From assembly GCA_937920585.1 (NCBI GenBank), contig CAKZSB010000050.1, positions 1 through 44,556 of the forward strand: a stretch of 44,556 bases of DNA. The letters are read 5' to 3'. Positions within the stretch are counted from its first letter, which is position 1; each line of letters opens with the position of its first letter. This stretch comes from an uncultured Granulosicoccaceae bacterium (lineage in GTDB: Bacteria; Pseudomonadota; Gammaproteobacteria; Granulosicoccales; Granulosicoccaceae). Below are positions 7,538 to 15,609 of this stretch, piece by piece. A model generated the notes under the pieces. The model worked only from the letters and a program-made list of their open reading frames with translations, searched no databases and was not told where the DNA came from. The translations under genes and the position numbers were made by a program.

Positions 7538-10500
7538 CTAATGAAAGTCGCGCGAGCTGGTACTGAGCGAGCCCAGCATCCAGGTGTAGTCTTCAACTGA
7601 TCTGGCTATCAGGTGCACTACTTCTCCCTCGCGCTGGGTGGTGCCGGCAATAACGACCATGCGCGCGCCAATGACCGCCTTGCGATACTGCTCAGTCACA
7701 TTTTGCCAGATCACCATATTAGCCAATCCGGTTTCATCTTCCGTGGTCATGAAAATAACGCCCTTGGCGCTGCCGGGACGCTGACGTACTTTCACAAGCC
7801 CGGCGACGCGGGCGAATTGTCCGTTCGATCGGCTGTCCAGCCATTGCCTGGTACTGAGTATGCCCCTGGCGGTGAGTTGCTCGCGCAGCAACGCCAGCGG
7901 GTGGCGGCCCAGGGTAAAACCAAAGCTGTCGTAGTCGGCACAGATATCCTCGCCTTCGCTGATCAGTGATAGCTGCTGGGGAATATCTTCTGACGAGGCG
8001 GATTGCAGTATGCCGGGCAGTCGCTCAACCCCCAGCAGATCCCAGTGCGCGCGATGGCGGTTGCCGCTGATACGCTTGAGTACACCGGCGGCGGCCAGCG
8101 CCTGTTGATCGCGTGCGTTTATTGCGGTGCGCTGTACCAGTTCGGCAATGCTGTGAAATGGGCCATGCTGCTCGCGCTCATGCAGCAGGCGTTGGGTGCC
8201 GGCGCGCGATAGATTGCGCACCAGCCGAAAGCCAAGCCTCACCTGCAGTTCCGGTTTGCCGTTGCTATCGGTGTTTTCAGTCGCCACCAGGTGGTGATCC
8301 CGATGACTTTGATTAATGTCGATATCGAGTACCTGCACACCGTGACGTCGGGCATCGGCGACCAGATCGGAAGGTGAGTAGAAACCCATCGGCAGGCTAT
8401 TCATGATCGCGCAGCAAAACGCGGCGGGCTCATGGCGCTTGAGCCAGGCCGATACATAGACCAGCAGGGCAAAGCTTGCCGCGTGAGATTCCGGAAAACC
8501 GTATTCACCAAAGCCGCGAATCTGGCGAAACACCGCATCGGCAAATTCCTGGTCATAACCGTTGTTGTTCATACCACCCATCAGTCGTTCGCGAAAACGT
8601 TCCACTGTGCCAACCCGCCGCCAGGCGGCCATCGAGCGGCGCAGTTCATCGGCCTCACCGGGGGAGAATCCCGCCGCCACCATCGCAAGCTCCATCACCT
8701 GTTCCTGAAAAACCGGTACACCCAGGGTTCTTTTCAGCACCTTCTCCAGCGCGCGGTTGGGATAGGTGACGGGTTCAAGACCCTGGCGCCGTTTGAGATA
8801 GGGATTGACCATGCCGCCCTGAATTGGGCCAGGGCGAACAATCGCGACTTCGATCACCAGATCGTAGAAGTTGCGCGGACGCAGCCGTGGCAGCATCGAC
8901 ATCTGCGCACGCGATTCGATCTGAAACACACCAACGGTGTCGGCCTTCTGAATCATTGCGTAGGTGTCTTTGTCTTCGGCCGGAATGCTCGACATCTCGT
9001 AGCTCACCCCGCGATGCTCGCGCAGCAGCGCAAAGCATTTGCGAATTGCCGTCAGCATGCCCAGCGCCAGCACATCTACTTTCAGCAGCCCCAGCTCTTC
9101 AAGATCATCCTTGTCCCACTGAATGACAGTGCGATCCTGCATTGCGGCGTTTTCCACCGGTACCAGCGTGGAGAGTGCCTGATGGGATATCACAAAGCCG
9201 CCCACGTGCTGCGACAGGTGGCGCGGAAAACCGATAATTTGCTCCAGCAGCCAGGCGAAGCGTTTCATCAGCGGGCTTTCGGCGGCAAAGCCCATCTCGG
9301 TCAGGCGCTCGGGAATCACATCCGTGCCATCCCACCACGCCATGGATTTTGACAGCGCATCGATCTGTTCTTCCTGCAGCCCCAGCACCTTGCCGACATC
9401 GCGAATCGCGCTGCGTCGGCGATAGCTGATCACCGTGGCGGCAAGGGCAGTGCGGTGGCGCCCGTATTTGCCATAGATATACTGGATGACCTCTTCGCGG
9501 CGCTCGTGCTCGAAGTCGACATCGATATCCGGTGGCTCGTTGCGCTCCTTCGAGATGAAGCGCTCGAACAGCATGCTCATGCGCATCGGGTCGACCTCGG
9601 TGATGCCAAGGCAAAAACACACCGCAGAATTGGCCGCCGAGCCGCGCCCCTGACAGAGTATTTCGTTGTCGTGGGCAAAGCGTACGATGTCCTGTACGGT
9701 CAGAAAATAGTGTTCATAGCCGAGCTCCTCGATCAGCCCGAGTTCGCGCTCGATCTGCGCGTGTACCTGCGTGCTGGCTCCCTGTGGCCAGCGCCGCTGA
9801 ATGCCCTTGCGGGTGAGTTCGCGCAGGTAGTTGATGGGGGTGATGCCGTCCGGGACCAGTTCGTGCGGATACTCATAATGCAGCTCGCTCAGGCTGAACT
9901 GGCACAGCGCGGCGATCTGGGTGGTTGCCTGCAGTGCATCGGCGGGGTAGAGCTCGGCAAGCGTTGAGCGGCTGCGCAGATGTCGCTCGCCATTGGCATG
10001 CAGGCGACGCCCGGCGTTCTGCAGTGTGCAGTTTTCGCGAATGCAGGTAAGTACATCCTGCAATGCGCGACGCTGTCGACTGTGCATGTGTACATTGCCA
10101 CAGGCCACAACGGGCAAGTGGTGCCTGATACCCAGATCACGGATGCGTTGATGGTGGGCTGTATCGATGCGATCGTGTAGCAGCGTCAGCGCCAGCCAGG
10201 CGTGCCGGAAAGTCTGTTCGAACCACCGCAGCATCTGATCTGTCGTGTCGCCACCGGCAATTCCCGGTGGCGAGAGAATCGCTATGCAATGCGCATCGGC
10301 AAGGTTTTCAAGCCGGCCGCATGCGATTTGGTACTCGCCTTTTTCAGCGCTGCGTCTGGCATCGGTAATCAGGCTGCAGAGACTGGTATAGCCCTGGTGA
10401 TCGCGTGCCAGCAATAGCAGCTTAAAGCCATGTTCCAGCGCCAGTTCAGTGCCGACAATCAGTTGAATGCCAGCCTGCTTCGCCTCGGTGTGGGCCCGTA

Positions 10501-10660
10501 CGATGCCGGCCATTGAGCATTCATCGGTCATGGCAATGGCGCGGTAGCCCAGCTGGGCGGCCGCGCTGACGAGCTCTTCAGGCTTCGATGCGCCGCGCAG
10601 GAATGTGAAGTTGGAGATGCAGTGTAGCTCTGCATACTGAGGGGGGGAGGTATCTTGCAT
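7538..10660 (-). CDS. dnaE2: Error-prone DNA polymerase DnaE2
   Basis: This is the C-family polymerase of damage-induced mutagenesis. The 1040-residue protein begins with a PHP domain (ELHCISNFTFLRGASKPEEL, then MTDECSMAGI). The polymerase core includes PDIDVDFEHERREE near residues 376-390, which carries two catalytic aspartates. GRGSAANS and FPRHLSQHVGGFVIS are typical of the palm and fingers, and a C-terminal OB fold ends the protein. The length fits DnaE2 rather than the longer DnaE1, which has a tau-binding tail. In many bacteria DnaE2 works with ImuA and ImuB in a LexA-controlled cassette; neither partner is next to it here. It converges with the M16 gene. No clear Shine-Dalgarno precedes the ATG at 10660, but the family match supports this start. 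Confidence 0.95.
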   Translation of the reverse strand: MQDTSPPQYAELHCISNFTFLRGASKPEELVSAAAQLGYRAIAMTDECSMAGIVRAHTEAKQAGIQLIVGTELALEHGFKLLLLARDHQGYTSLCSLITDARRSAEKGEYQIACGRLENLADAHCIAILSPPGIAGGDTTDQMLRWFEQTFRHAWLALTLLHDRIDTAHHQRIRDLGIRHHLPVVACGNVHMHSRQRRALQDVLTCIRENCTLQNAGRRLHANGERHLRSRSTLAELYPADALQATTQIAALCQFSLSELHYEYPHELVPDGITPINYLRELTRKGIQRRWPQGASTQVHAQIERELGLIEELGYEHYFLTVQDIVRFAHDNEILCQGRGSAANSAVCFCLGITEVDPMRMSMLFERFISKERNEPPDIDVDFEHERREEVIQYIYGKYGRHRTALAATVISYRRRSAIRDVGKVLGLQEEQIDALSKSMAWWDGTDVIPERLTEMGFAAESPLMKRFAWLLEQIIGFPRHLSQHVGGFVISHQALSTLVPVENAAMQDRTVIQWDKDDLEELGLLKVDVLALGMLTAIRKCFALLREHRGVSYEMSSIPAEDKDTYAMIQKADTVGVFQIESRAQMSMLPRLRPRNFYDLVIEVAIVRPGPIQGGMVNPYLKRRQGLEPVTYPNRALEKVLKRTLGVPVFQEQVMELAMVAAGFSPGEADELRRSMAAWRRVGTVERFRERLMGGMNNNGYDQEFADAVFRQIRGFGEYGFPESHAASFALLVYVSAWLKRHEPAAFCCAIMNSLPMGFYSPSDLVADARRHGVQVLDIDINQSHRDHHLVATENTDSNGKPELQVRLGFRLVRNLSRAGTQRLLHEREQHGPFHSIAELVQRTAINARDQQALAAAGVLKRISGNRHRAHWDLLGVERLPGILQSASSEDIPQQLSLISEGEDICADYDSFGFTLGRHPLALLREQLTARGILSTRQWLDSRSNGQFARVAGLVKVRQRPGSAKGVIFMTTEDETGLANMVIWQNVTEQYRKAVIGARMVVIAGTTQREGEVVHLIARSVEDYTWMLGSLSTSSRDFH

Positions 10661-10664
10661 AATA

Positions 10665-10698
10665 CTGTTCTAGTATACACTAGTGTATATATAAACAG
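10665..10698 (-). promoter_or_regulatory. Two adjacent LexA-box-like operators in front of dnaE2
   Basis: Read on the plus strand, CTGTTCTAGTATACAC (10665-10680) and GTGTATATATAAACAG (10683-10698) each match CTGT-N8-ACAG at seven of eight fixed positions. They lie 18 bp apart, about two helical turns, and the nearer one ends four bases from the dnaE2 ATG. On the minus strand TATACT (10677-10672) could be a -10 element. That would place transcription start near 10665 and leave a leader of only a few bases. LexA bound at either box would cover this promoter. LexA control of dnaE2 is established in other proteobacteria; binding here is inferred. Confidence 0.75.
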
Positions 10699-10747
10699 TA
10701 TTTTTCTGCAGTTTGCTATTGGTCGGCTGGCAGCCGCAACAGGTGAC

Positions 10748-11044
10748 TCAATCCGCAGAACCCGGTTGCCTGCGGCGGCGCCACCAGGCTATCAACGGTT
10801 CGAGCGCCCCGCGTCGGCTTCGAATCGACCAGGCCGGGCGCCACGCCAGGCGCGTGATAGTGTCCCACGATTGCGAGGCGTAGGGCTGGCCCACATCCGG
10901 AGATTGATCCAGTGTTTCGGTCAGTTGCGTAACAATGTTGTCGCTGCCGCGCAGAAAGTCCTCCTCGAACGGCATTGGCTCGTGATCTCTGCCATCGGAT
11001 GGTGGTGTGCTGTGGTCTATCGGGCTGCCGGCTTTTTTCTGCAT
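10748..11044 (-). CDS. Hypothetical small basic protein upstream of dnaE2
   Basis: The 98-residue frame starts at ATG 11044, preceded on the minus strand by GGGAGAG with about five bases between, a good ribosome binding site. Codon choice (CTG, CGC, GAA, GCG, GGC) resembles neighbouring genes. The N-terminal third is hydrophilic, the middle is acidic (PFEEDFLRGSDNIVTQL), and the C-terminus is Trp/Arg rich (LIAWWRRRRQPG). I recognise no family. It ends 87 bp before dnaE2 and points the same way, so read-through into dnaE2 is possible, though the LexA boxes lie between. Longer frames overlapping it on both strands look like shadows. Confidence 0.55.
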   Translation of the reverse strand: MQKKAGSPIDHSTPPSDGRDHEPMPFEEDFLRGSDNIVTQLTETLDQSPDVGQPYASQSWDTITRLAWRPAWSIRSRRGALEPLIAWWRRRRQPGSAD

Positions 11045-11218
11045 TTTTCTCTCCCTGGCTAAAGTTGCGCTGCGCGTGGCCGTTATCGTGGTGTCCTGAT
11101 TGTGGGGTAGACAGGGCAGGTTCTACAAAGGTTCTATAACATAAGAAACTAGCGATACTTTCCTGGCGGACTGCATTTTTCGGTACCAACCTGTGGCAAC
11201 TGAACGGGAGTATTAAAA

Positions 11219-12160
11219 GTGTATAAATCGCAAATGAGTCAACTGGTGTTTGCCACCTGCTTCGGGCCGGTTGGGCTAATTTACAGCAATATGGCTGCAG
11301 CGCTGGTGCTCAGTGTGCTCACGATTGCCATCGCACTGTGCTTTTTGTCGCAGATTGTCTATGTGGCAATCGGCTCGTTGATCCTGTCGGTATTTGTCGG
11401 CGATCGACTGGTCTGTGCCTTCAACAGAAAGCGGCACGCGGAGCTGTCCAATCCGGGAATGTACGTGGGGGGCATCCGCTGCCGTGTGATCGGCTCGGCC
11501 GACAAGCAGTCGCACTACACCGCAGTGCTGAACAAGGTTCGCTGGCAACGGCGCATCATCGCCTTGTGCAAGTATGTGGCCTCGCCAGTCATCGTCTTTG
11601 CCTGCCTTTGGGTCGCACAGCCCGATCAGATCAAACAGTCGTTCGTCAGTTCGCTGAAACGAGTGACCAGTCCGTCTGAACCCCGAATGGCCGCGGCACA
11701 ATCTGCCGAACAGCCACTGCCCGAAACGCTGGTGAGTGAGCAGCCCGGTGCCTGGCAGGCGATGGATACCAGCGATCCGGACAATCTCGTTTTCACACTG
11801 CAATCGCGCAATTTCATCGACGGCCCGCACGGATGGATGCGTCCGCAACTGCAGTTGCAGTGTGTCGATAATCGTACGTCTGTGGTTTTCGTAGCCAATG
11901 AGGTTCTGGGTACCGAACGTACGCAGGTGCAGTACCGGCTGGATTCCGGGCACAGTACCGCGGCGACATGGGCGTTGCAGTCAGATTACAGCAGTGCTGT
12001 TGCTGCCAATGCAATTGCATTCACCCGTCTGCTGGGGCGGCATAGCGATCTGCAGATAGACTATCAGCCGTTTCATGCTGGTGGCCAGCGAACGGCGCAT
12101 TTCGAATTGCAATCCAGTTCAGACGTTATCGACGATGTGCGTCGCAAGTGCGGCTGGTAG
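11219..12160 (+). CDS. Membrane-anchored protein with C-terminal VasI-like domain
   Basis: Starts at GTG 11219, behind GGGAG (11206-11210) at eight bases; ATG 11234 is an alternative. The N-terminus (about residues 6-68) has two or three hydrophobic segments resembling a TM2-type small membrane domain (ATCFGPVGLIYSN). Another hydrophobic segment (YVASPVIVFACLWVA) lies near residues 118-132. After a polar linker, residues about 195-313 resemble the VasI/TagO family of type VI secretion-associated proteins (WMRPQLQLQCVDNRTSVVF, QVQYRLD, and the typical ending RRKCGW). Related domains also occur outside T6SS clusters. No T6SS gene is in this window, so a secretion role cannot be claimed. Family match moderately sure. 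Confidence 0.75.
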   Translation: MYKSQMSQLVFATCFGPVGLIYSNMAAALVLSVLTIAIALCFLSQIVYVAIGSLILSVFVGDRLVCAFNRKRHAELSNPGMYVGGIRCRVIGSADKQSHYTAVLNKVRWQRRIIALCKYVASPVIVFACLWVAQPDQIKQSFVSSLKRVTSPSEPRMAAAQSAEQPLPETLVSEQPGAWQAMDTSDPDNLVFTLQSRNFIDGPHGWMRPQLQLQCVDNRTSVVFVANEVLGTERTQVQYRLDSGHSTAATWALQSDYSSAVAANAIAFTRLLGRHSDLQIDYQPFHAGGQRTAHFELQSSSDVIDDVRRKCGW

Positions 12161-12199
12161 AGATAAAAAGCTGGCATTTGCGAGACACGCGCAATACAG

Positions 12200-13096
12200 T
12201 TGAAAGCCCTTCAACGACTCGATCCGGTTGCCGTGAAATCCATGCCATTGTCTCCTGCGCTGGGAGTGGAAATCAGCGCCGTGGATTTGTGTGCGCTCGA
12301 CGAGGCCGGCTTTGCCGAGATTCGCAGTCTTTGGAACGGCGCCAACGGTCTGGCCGTCATTCGCGATCAGCAACTGTCACCAGAGGCGCAAACCAGCTTC
12401 AGCCGAAGATTTGGTCCGCTGTTCGGCGAAGACGACCACTTTCAGAACTCGGTACAGCCTTACCTTTTGCCGGGTCATCCGACGATCTATCGGGTATCGA
12501 ACAAAAAATCAGCTGCCGGCGAGTCGATGGGGCGGGCAAGGGCCGGTAGCTATTGGCACTCCGATGTATCGTTTCGTGCAAAGCCGGCCATGGCGTCACT
12601 GCTACACGCCATTGAGGTGCCTGAATACGGCGGCGATACACTGTTTGCCAGCCAGATCGCCGCATACGCTGCGCTCTCTCCTGCGATGCAGCAGCTGCTC
12701 GCGCCGCTGAATGCAGTGCACGATTTTCGCGTCGCCGCGCAAACCAGTGGTAGCTACAAGACGTCTGATCTCGACGCCGATGACTTCGACGGCACAAACC
12801 GGGCCGAGCATCCGGTCGTCATCGCGCACCCTGAGTCGGGCCATTCGGCGCTGTTCGTCAATCCGGGCTTCACTTCGCATCTGTCAGGTTTCGATCCGGA
12901 AGAGTCAGCCGCCTTGCTCGACTACCTGTACCGCCACATCACCCGCGTGGAGTTTGTCTACCGACATCGCTGGCGCGCCGGTGATCTGGTCATTTGGGAC
13001 AACCGTGCGACTAATCATCTCGCCGTGCAGGACTATAGCGCCGATCGCTATTTGCATCGCAGCACGGTCATTGCGCAACCGCCGGCACGTGCTTGA
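12200..13096 (+). CDS. TauD/TfdA family 2-oxoglutarate-dependent dioxygenase
   Basis: The protein (298 residues from TTG 12200, or 284 from ATG 12242) has the iron-binding facial triad of this family: H120 and D122 in YWHSDVSF and the distal H273 in WDNRATNHLAVQDY. R287 in RYLHRSTV is a likely 2-oxoglutarate ligand. The N-terminal LSPALGVEISAVDL is the usual family opening and fits either start. Members use Fe(II), O2 and 2-oxoglutarate to hydroxylate small substrates such as taurine, sulfonates or aryloxy acids. Nothing next to it (a pseudouridine synthase 20 bp downstream) points to the substrate. Confidence 0.88.
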   Translation: MKALQRLDPVAVKSMPLSPALGVEISAVDLCALDEAGFAEIRSLWNGANGLAVIRDQQLSPEAQTSFSRRFGPLFGEDDHFQNSVQPYLLPGHPTIYRVSNKKSAAGESMGRARAGSYWHSDVSFRAKPAMASLLHAIEVPEYGGDTLFASQIAAYAALSPAMQQLLAPLNAVHDFRVAAQTSGSYKTSDLDADDFDGTNRAEHPVVIAHPESGHSALFVNPGFTSHLSGFDPEESAALLDYLYRHITRVEFVYRHRWRAGDLVIWDNRATNHLAVQDYSADRYLHRSTVIAQPPARA

Positions 13097-13115
13097 ACAC
13101 AAGCGGCTTGCTGGA

Positions 13116-13952
13116 ATGAACGGTATGAGTGATACGGCAGGCCGCCAGTTTAGCTGTGTGCTGGAGGCCGGCAGCCCGCCCATGAAGCAGCTTGAAGGTT
13201 GTACACGCCTTGATGCCGAAACGTTGCGTGATGCGATGACTAAAGGTGCCGTGTGGCTGCAGCGTTCCGGTCGCAACGGGTTATTGCGCAAGCCTGTCCG
13301 CATTCGCAGCCTTGACGATGAGATTGCGGCTGGCGACGTGGTGCTGGTTAATCACAACCCGGCCGTATTGGCTGAAAAGGTGTCACAACCTGACCTTGTA
13401 TCCGATCAGGTCAACTACAGTATCTGGAACAAACCGGGCGGTGTATTCAGTCAGGGCAGTAAATGGGGGGATCACTGCAGCATTACGCAGTTGGTGGAGC
13501 AACTGCATGGCAAACCCTGTTACCTCGTGCACCGGCTCGACCGCGCAGCCAACGGGTTGATGATCGTGGCGCACACCCGCAACGCGCTCAATCGGTTGGC
13601 GAGCCTGTTTGAACAGCGCGCAATTGCAAAATTTTATCGGGTTACAGTGCAGGGCAAGTTTGACCATTCGCTTCCACACGAGATCCGGCAGCCGGTAGGG
13701 GGCAAGCCTGCCTTCACGCGAGTGCTCAAATGTTCGCACCATGCAGATTCGCACACCAGCGAGCTCGAGTTGCAGATAACCACAGGCCGCAAGCATCAGA
13801 TCCGCATTCACCTGGCTGCGGCCGGATATCCGGTGCTGGGTGATCGTCTCTATGCGCCGAACGAAAGCCACGCAACTGACCTGCAACTCGCAGCTGTTCG
13901 GCTGGAATTCATCTGCCCGTTCACTGACCGCCATTTATCGATCGGCACTTAG
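13116..13952 (+). CDS. RluA family RNA pseudouridine synthase
   Basis: The frame is open far upstream inside the dioxygenase gene, but that part is a shadow. The likely start is ATG 13116 (second choice ATG 13125), 20 bp after the dioxygenase stop, giving 278 residues. The signature YLVHRLDRAANGLMIVA carries the catalytic aspartate D142. The NYSIWNKPGG segment before it and TTGRKHQIRIHLAAAGYPVLGD after it are typical RluA-family motifs. Met/Ser opening residues precede an N-terminal extension that looks degenerate for an S4 domain (RDAMTKGAVWLQRSG, IRSLDDEIAAGDVV). The enzyme converts uridine to pseudouridine in rRNA or tRNA; the target base cannot be assigned. Confidence 0.88.
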   Translation: MNGMSDTAGRQFSCVLEAGSPPMKQLEGCTRLDAETLRDAMTKGAVWLQRSGRNGLLRKPVRIRSLDDEIAAGDVVLVNHNPAVLAEKVSQPDLVSDQVNYSIWNKPGGVFSQGSKWGDHCSITQLVEQLHGKPCYLVHRLDRAANGLMIVAHTRNALNRLASLFEQRAIAKFYRVTVQGKFDHSLPHEIRQPVGGKPAFTRVLKCSHHADSHTSELELQITTGRKHQIRIHLAAAGYPVLGDRLYAPNESHATDLQLAAVRLEFICPFTDRHLSIGT

Positions 13953-14433
13953 CAATCGCCGGCGAACCTGCAACAGGTGTTACAGGCCGGTAATTCGAGT
14001 GGGTGGGATGAATGTTCATCCGTGAGTTTCAAATTTGAAACAGCAGACGCTAATCGACTAGAACCTTCAGCACTATTTTGCTGAAGTCAAAGCACTTTCT
14101 GGAATGCTTGTTCGTTGATGTCATCGGGTGCCGGCGGCCGCCGCAAGGTGTGCTGTAACAGATTTGATTCGCGGCACGGGTACATCATTACCAAATCAGC
14201 TGGTACTGTAATTTGCCATGGCATCGTTTTTTGTCCATGATCCGCGCAGGTTCGCCGGGATAAATTTGCGCCGGTGGCCCTCGAGTGTGAGTTTTTCGCG
14301 CAGAGGTTAGCGCTGTCAAAGGTTCTCTGTCACCCTGACAGATGGCGTTTGCCAACAGTGATGCCGGAACTCCAGCCACATAGAATTAAAAGGTGTATCG
14401 GGGTAGCCGAGTGAAACACCGGGAGCTTATGCA
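13953..14433. other. Intergenic region with three closely spaced palindromes
   Basis: No gene is apparent in this 480-bp gap. Three perfect inverted repeats lie within 81 bp. GGATGAA-TG-TTCATCC is at 14006-14021, GTTTCAAATTTGAAAC at 14026-14041, and CTTCAGCA-CTATTT-TGCTGAAG at 14065-14086. The third is a plausible hairpin but has no T-run, so it would be a weak terminator for the rluA-type gene. The first two look more like protein-binding palindromes. Nothing clear is seen from 14090 to 14420. Confidence 0.55.
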
Positions 14434-15306
14434 TTGAAAGTCGATCGAGCCAGCAAGTTGTATCGTCAGGGCCGTCGCATACAGGGATGGTTTTCCAGCG
14501 ACGCTGCGCGAGTGTTTGCATGGATAGACGAGGTTCAGAAAAAAAATGGCGTCAGCGGCGACATTTTTGAAATCGGGTGCCATCACGGCAAAAGCGCGAC
14601 ACTACTGGCCGCGATGCTCGACAACAAAAACGAACGGTTTGCGGTCTGCGATCTGTTCGGCGATCAGGGCGATAACGTTTCGAACTCGGGTGCGGGCGAT
14701 CTCGAGCAGTTCGAGGGTAATCTCGCGCCGTTTATTAAAGGCGGCGTTCGCCTCGAAATACACCAGTGCCGCTCAGAGCAGTTGAGCAAAGAGAAAATCG
14801 GCGATCGCTACCGTTTTTTTCATATCGATGGCGGCCACAATTGCGATGAAGCACTAAGCGACCTGCAGCTCGCAGCGGCGTGCCTGGTTCGTGGCGGAGC
14901 CATCGTGCTCGATGATCCGTTTCGCTTCGACTGGCCGGGCGTCACCGAAGCGACAATCCGATTTCTCGACGAACATAGCGACTTCACCTCGCTCATGGTT
15001 GGCTGCAACAAACTGGTTCTGGTGCGCCGTGATACGGCTTCGCTGTATGCCGATGATTTCGCACAGTTGCGCACGCGCGAACAATTTGGCTTTGGATATC
15101 CCTGGCGTTTGAAGCAGTTACCATTCAACAGCGAGGTAATCCGCATTCTCTACATCCCGGATTACCGGCTTGCACGATCGCCTGGCAATCTTCTGCGCCG
15201 CGCTTATCACAAGGTGCTATCGATGGTAGGCGGGAAATTGCCGGGTTTAGAGAGCTGGCTGCGGCCTGAGCCCGCTGTAATCAAGGCCTCGCCCGACGCA
15301 ACCTGA
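14434..15306 (+). CDS. Class I SAM-dependent methyltransferase
   Basis: The 290-residue protein starts at TTG 14434, with GGGAG at 14421-14425 eight bases before it. An ATG at 14429 is out of frame and stops at once. Motif I is FEIGCHHGKSATLLAAML (residues 45-62), and RFFHIDGGHNCDEALSDL near residue 127 matches the Methyltransf_24 type (cephalosporin-hydroxylase/macrocin-like group). The strand-4 motif GGAIVLDDPF follows. The basic C-terminal 50 residues (SPGNLLRRAYHKVL) lie beyond the fold. The substrate is unknown; relatives act on sugars or are found in surface-polysaccharide loci, but no such locus is seen here. Confidence 0.82.
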   Translation: MKVDRASKLYRQGRRIQGWFSSDAARVFAWIDEVQKKNGVSGDIFEIGCHHGKSATLLAAMLDNKNERFAVCDLFGDQGDNVSNSGAGDLEQFEGNLAPFIKGGVRLEIHQCRSEQLSKEKIGDRYRFFHIDGGHNCDEALSDLQLAAACLVRGGAIVLDDPFRFDWPGVTEATIRFLDEHSDFTSLMVGCNKLVLVRRDTASLYADDFAQLRTREQFGFGYPWRLKQLPFNSEVIRILYIPDYRLARSPGNLLRRAYHKVLSMVGGKLPGLESWLRPEPAVIKASPDAT

Positions 15307-15388
15307 AATGGTCCGGTGGTCGTGAGGTCGTGCTGAATGCAGCTTTGCTCGATTTGTTGTGCTCTGACAACTGATTCAGTAACAATTT

Positions 15389-15568
15389 GCTCGGTGGTTA
15401 GCACGGTTTAAAGTAATATAGTGCGACGGGTGATCTGGCTGCGGGATGCAGGCAGGTGACCACCGAGCGTTAATCGATCCGCACCGGATTTTAAAGCGCA
15501 CACCGTCAGGCATCGGTATAGTCTGGAAATTTCCGGTGTCCTGGAAGGCCAGCGGTGCTGATCGATTA
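15389..15568 (+). promoter_or_regulatory. Nested inverted repeats upstream of the cyclase gene, candidate structured leader RNA
   Basis: A 10-bp perfect repeat GCTCGGTGGT (15389-15398) pairs with ACCACCGAGC (15459-15468). Immediately after it, TAATCGATC (15471-15479) pairs with GATCGATTA (15560-15568). Inside that pair, CACCGGA (15482-15488) pairs with TCCGGTG (15532-15538), and CTGG-AAGG-CCAG (15541-15552) forms a small hairpin. The right element thus folds by eye into a closed, branched structure of about 98 nt ending 41 bases before the cyclase ATG. No known riboswitch class is recognised. Confidence 0.5.
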
Positions 15569-15609
15569 GCGAGTGATTGCAGAACGGAATCAAACTGGGC
15601 ACTGAATAG

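Noticed and set aside
8432-9352. Plus-strand frame of 306 codons inside dnaE2
   Set aside because: Antisense shadow of a GC-rich gene; His/Arg/Gln-rich product without known motifs, while dnaE2 is certain.
12711-13115. N-terminal extension of the pseudouridine synthase frame into the dioxygenase gene
   Set aside because: The extension is the out-of-frame shadow of the dioxygenase, and RluA-type similarity begins after ATG 13116.
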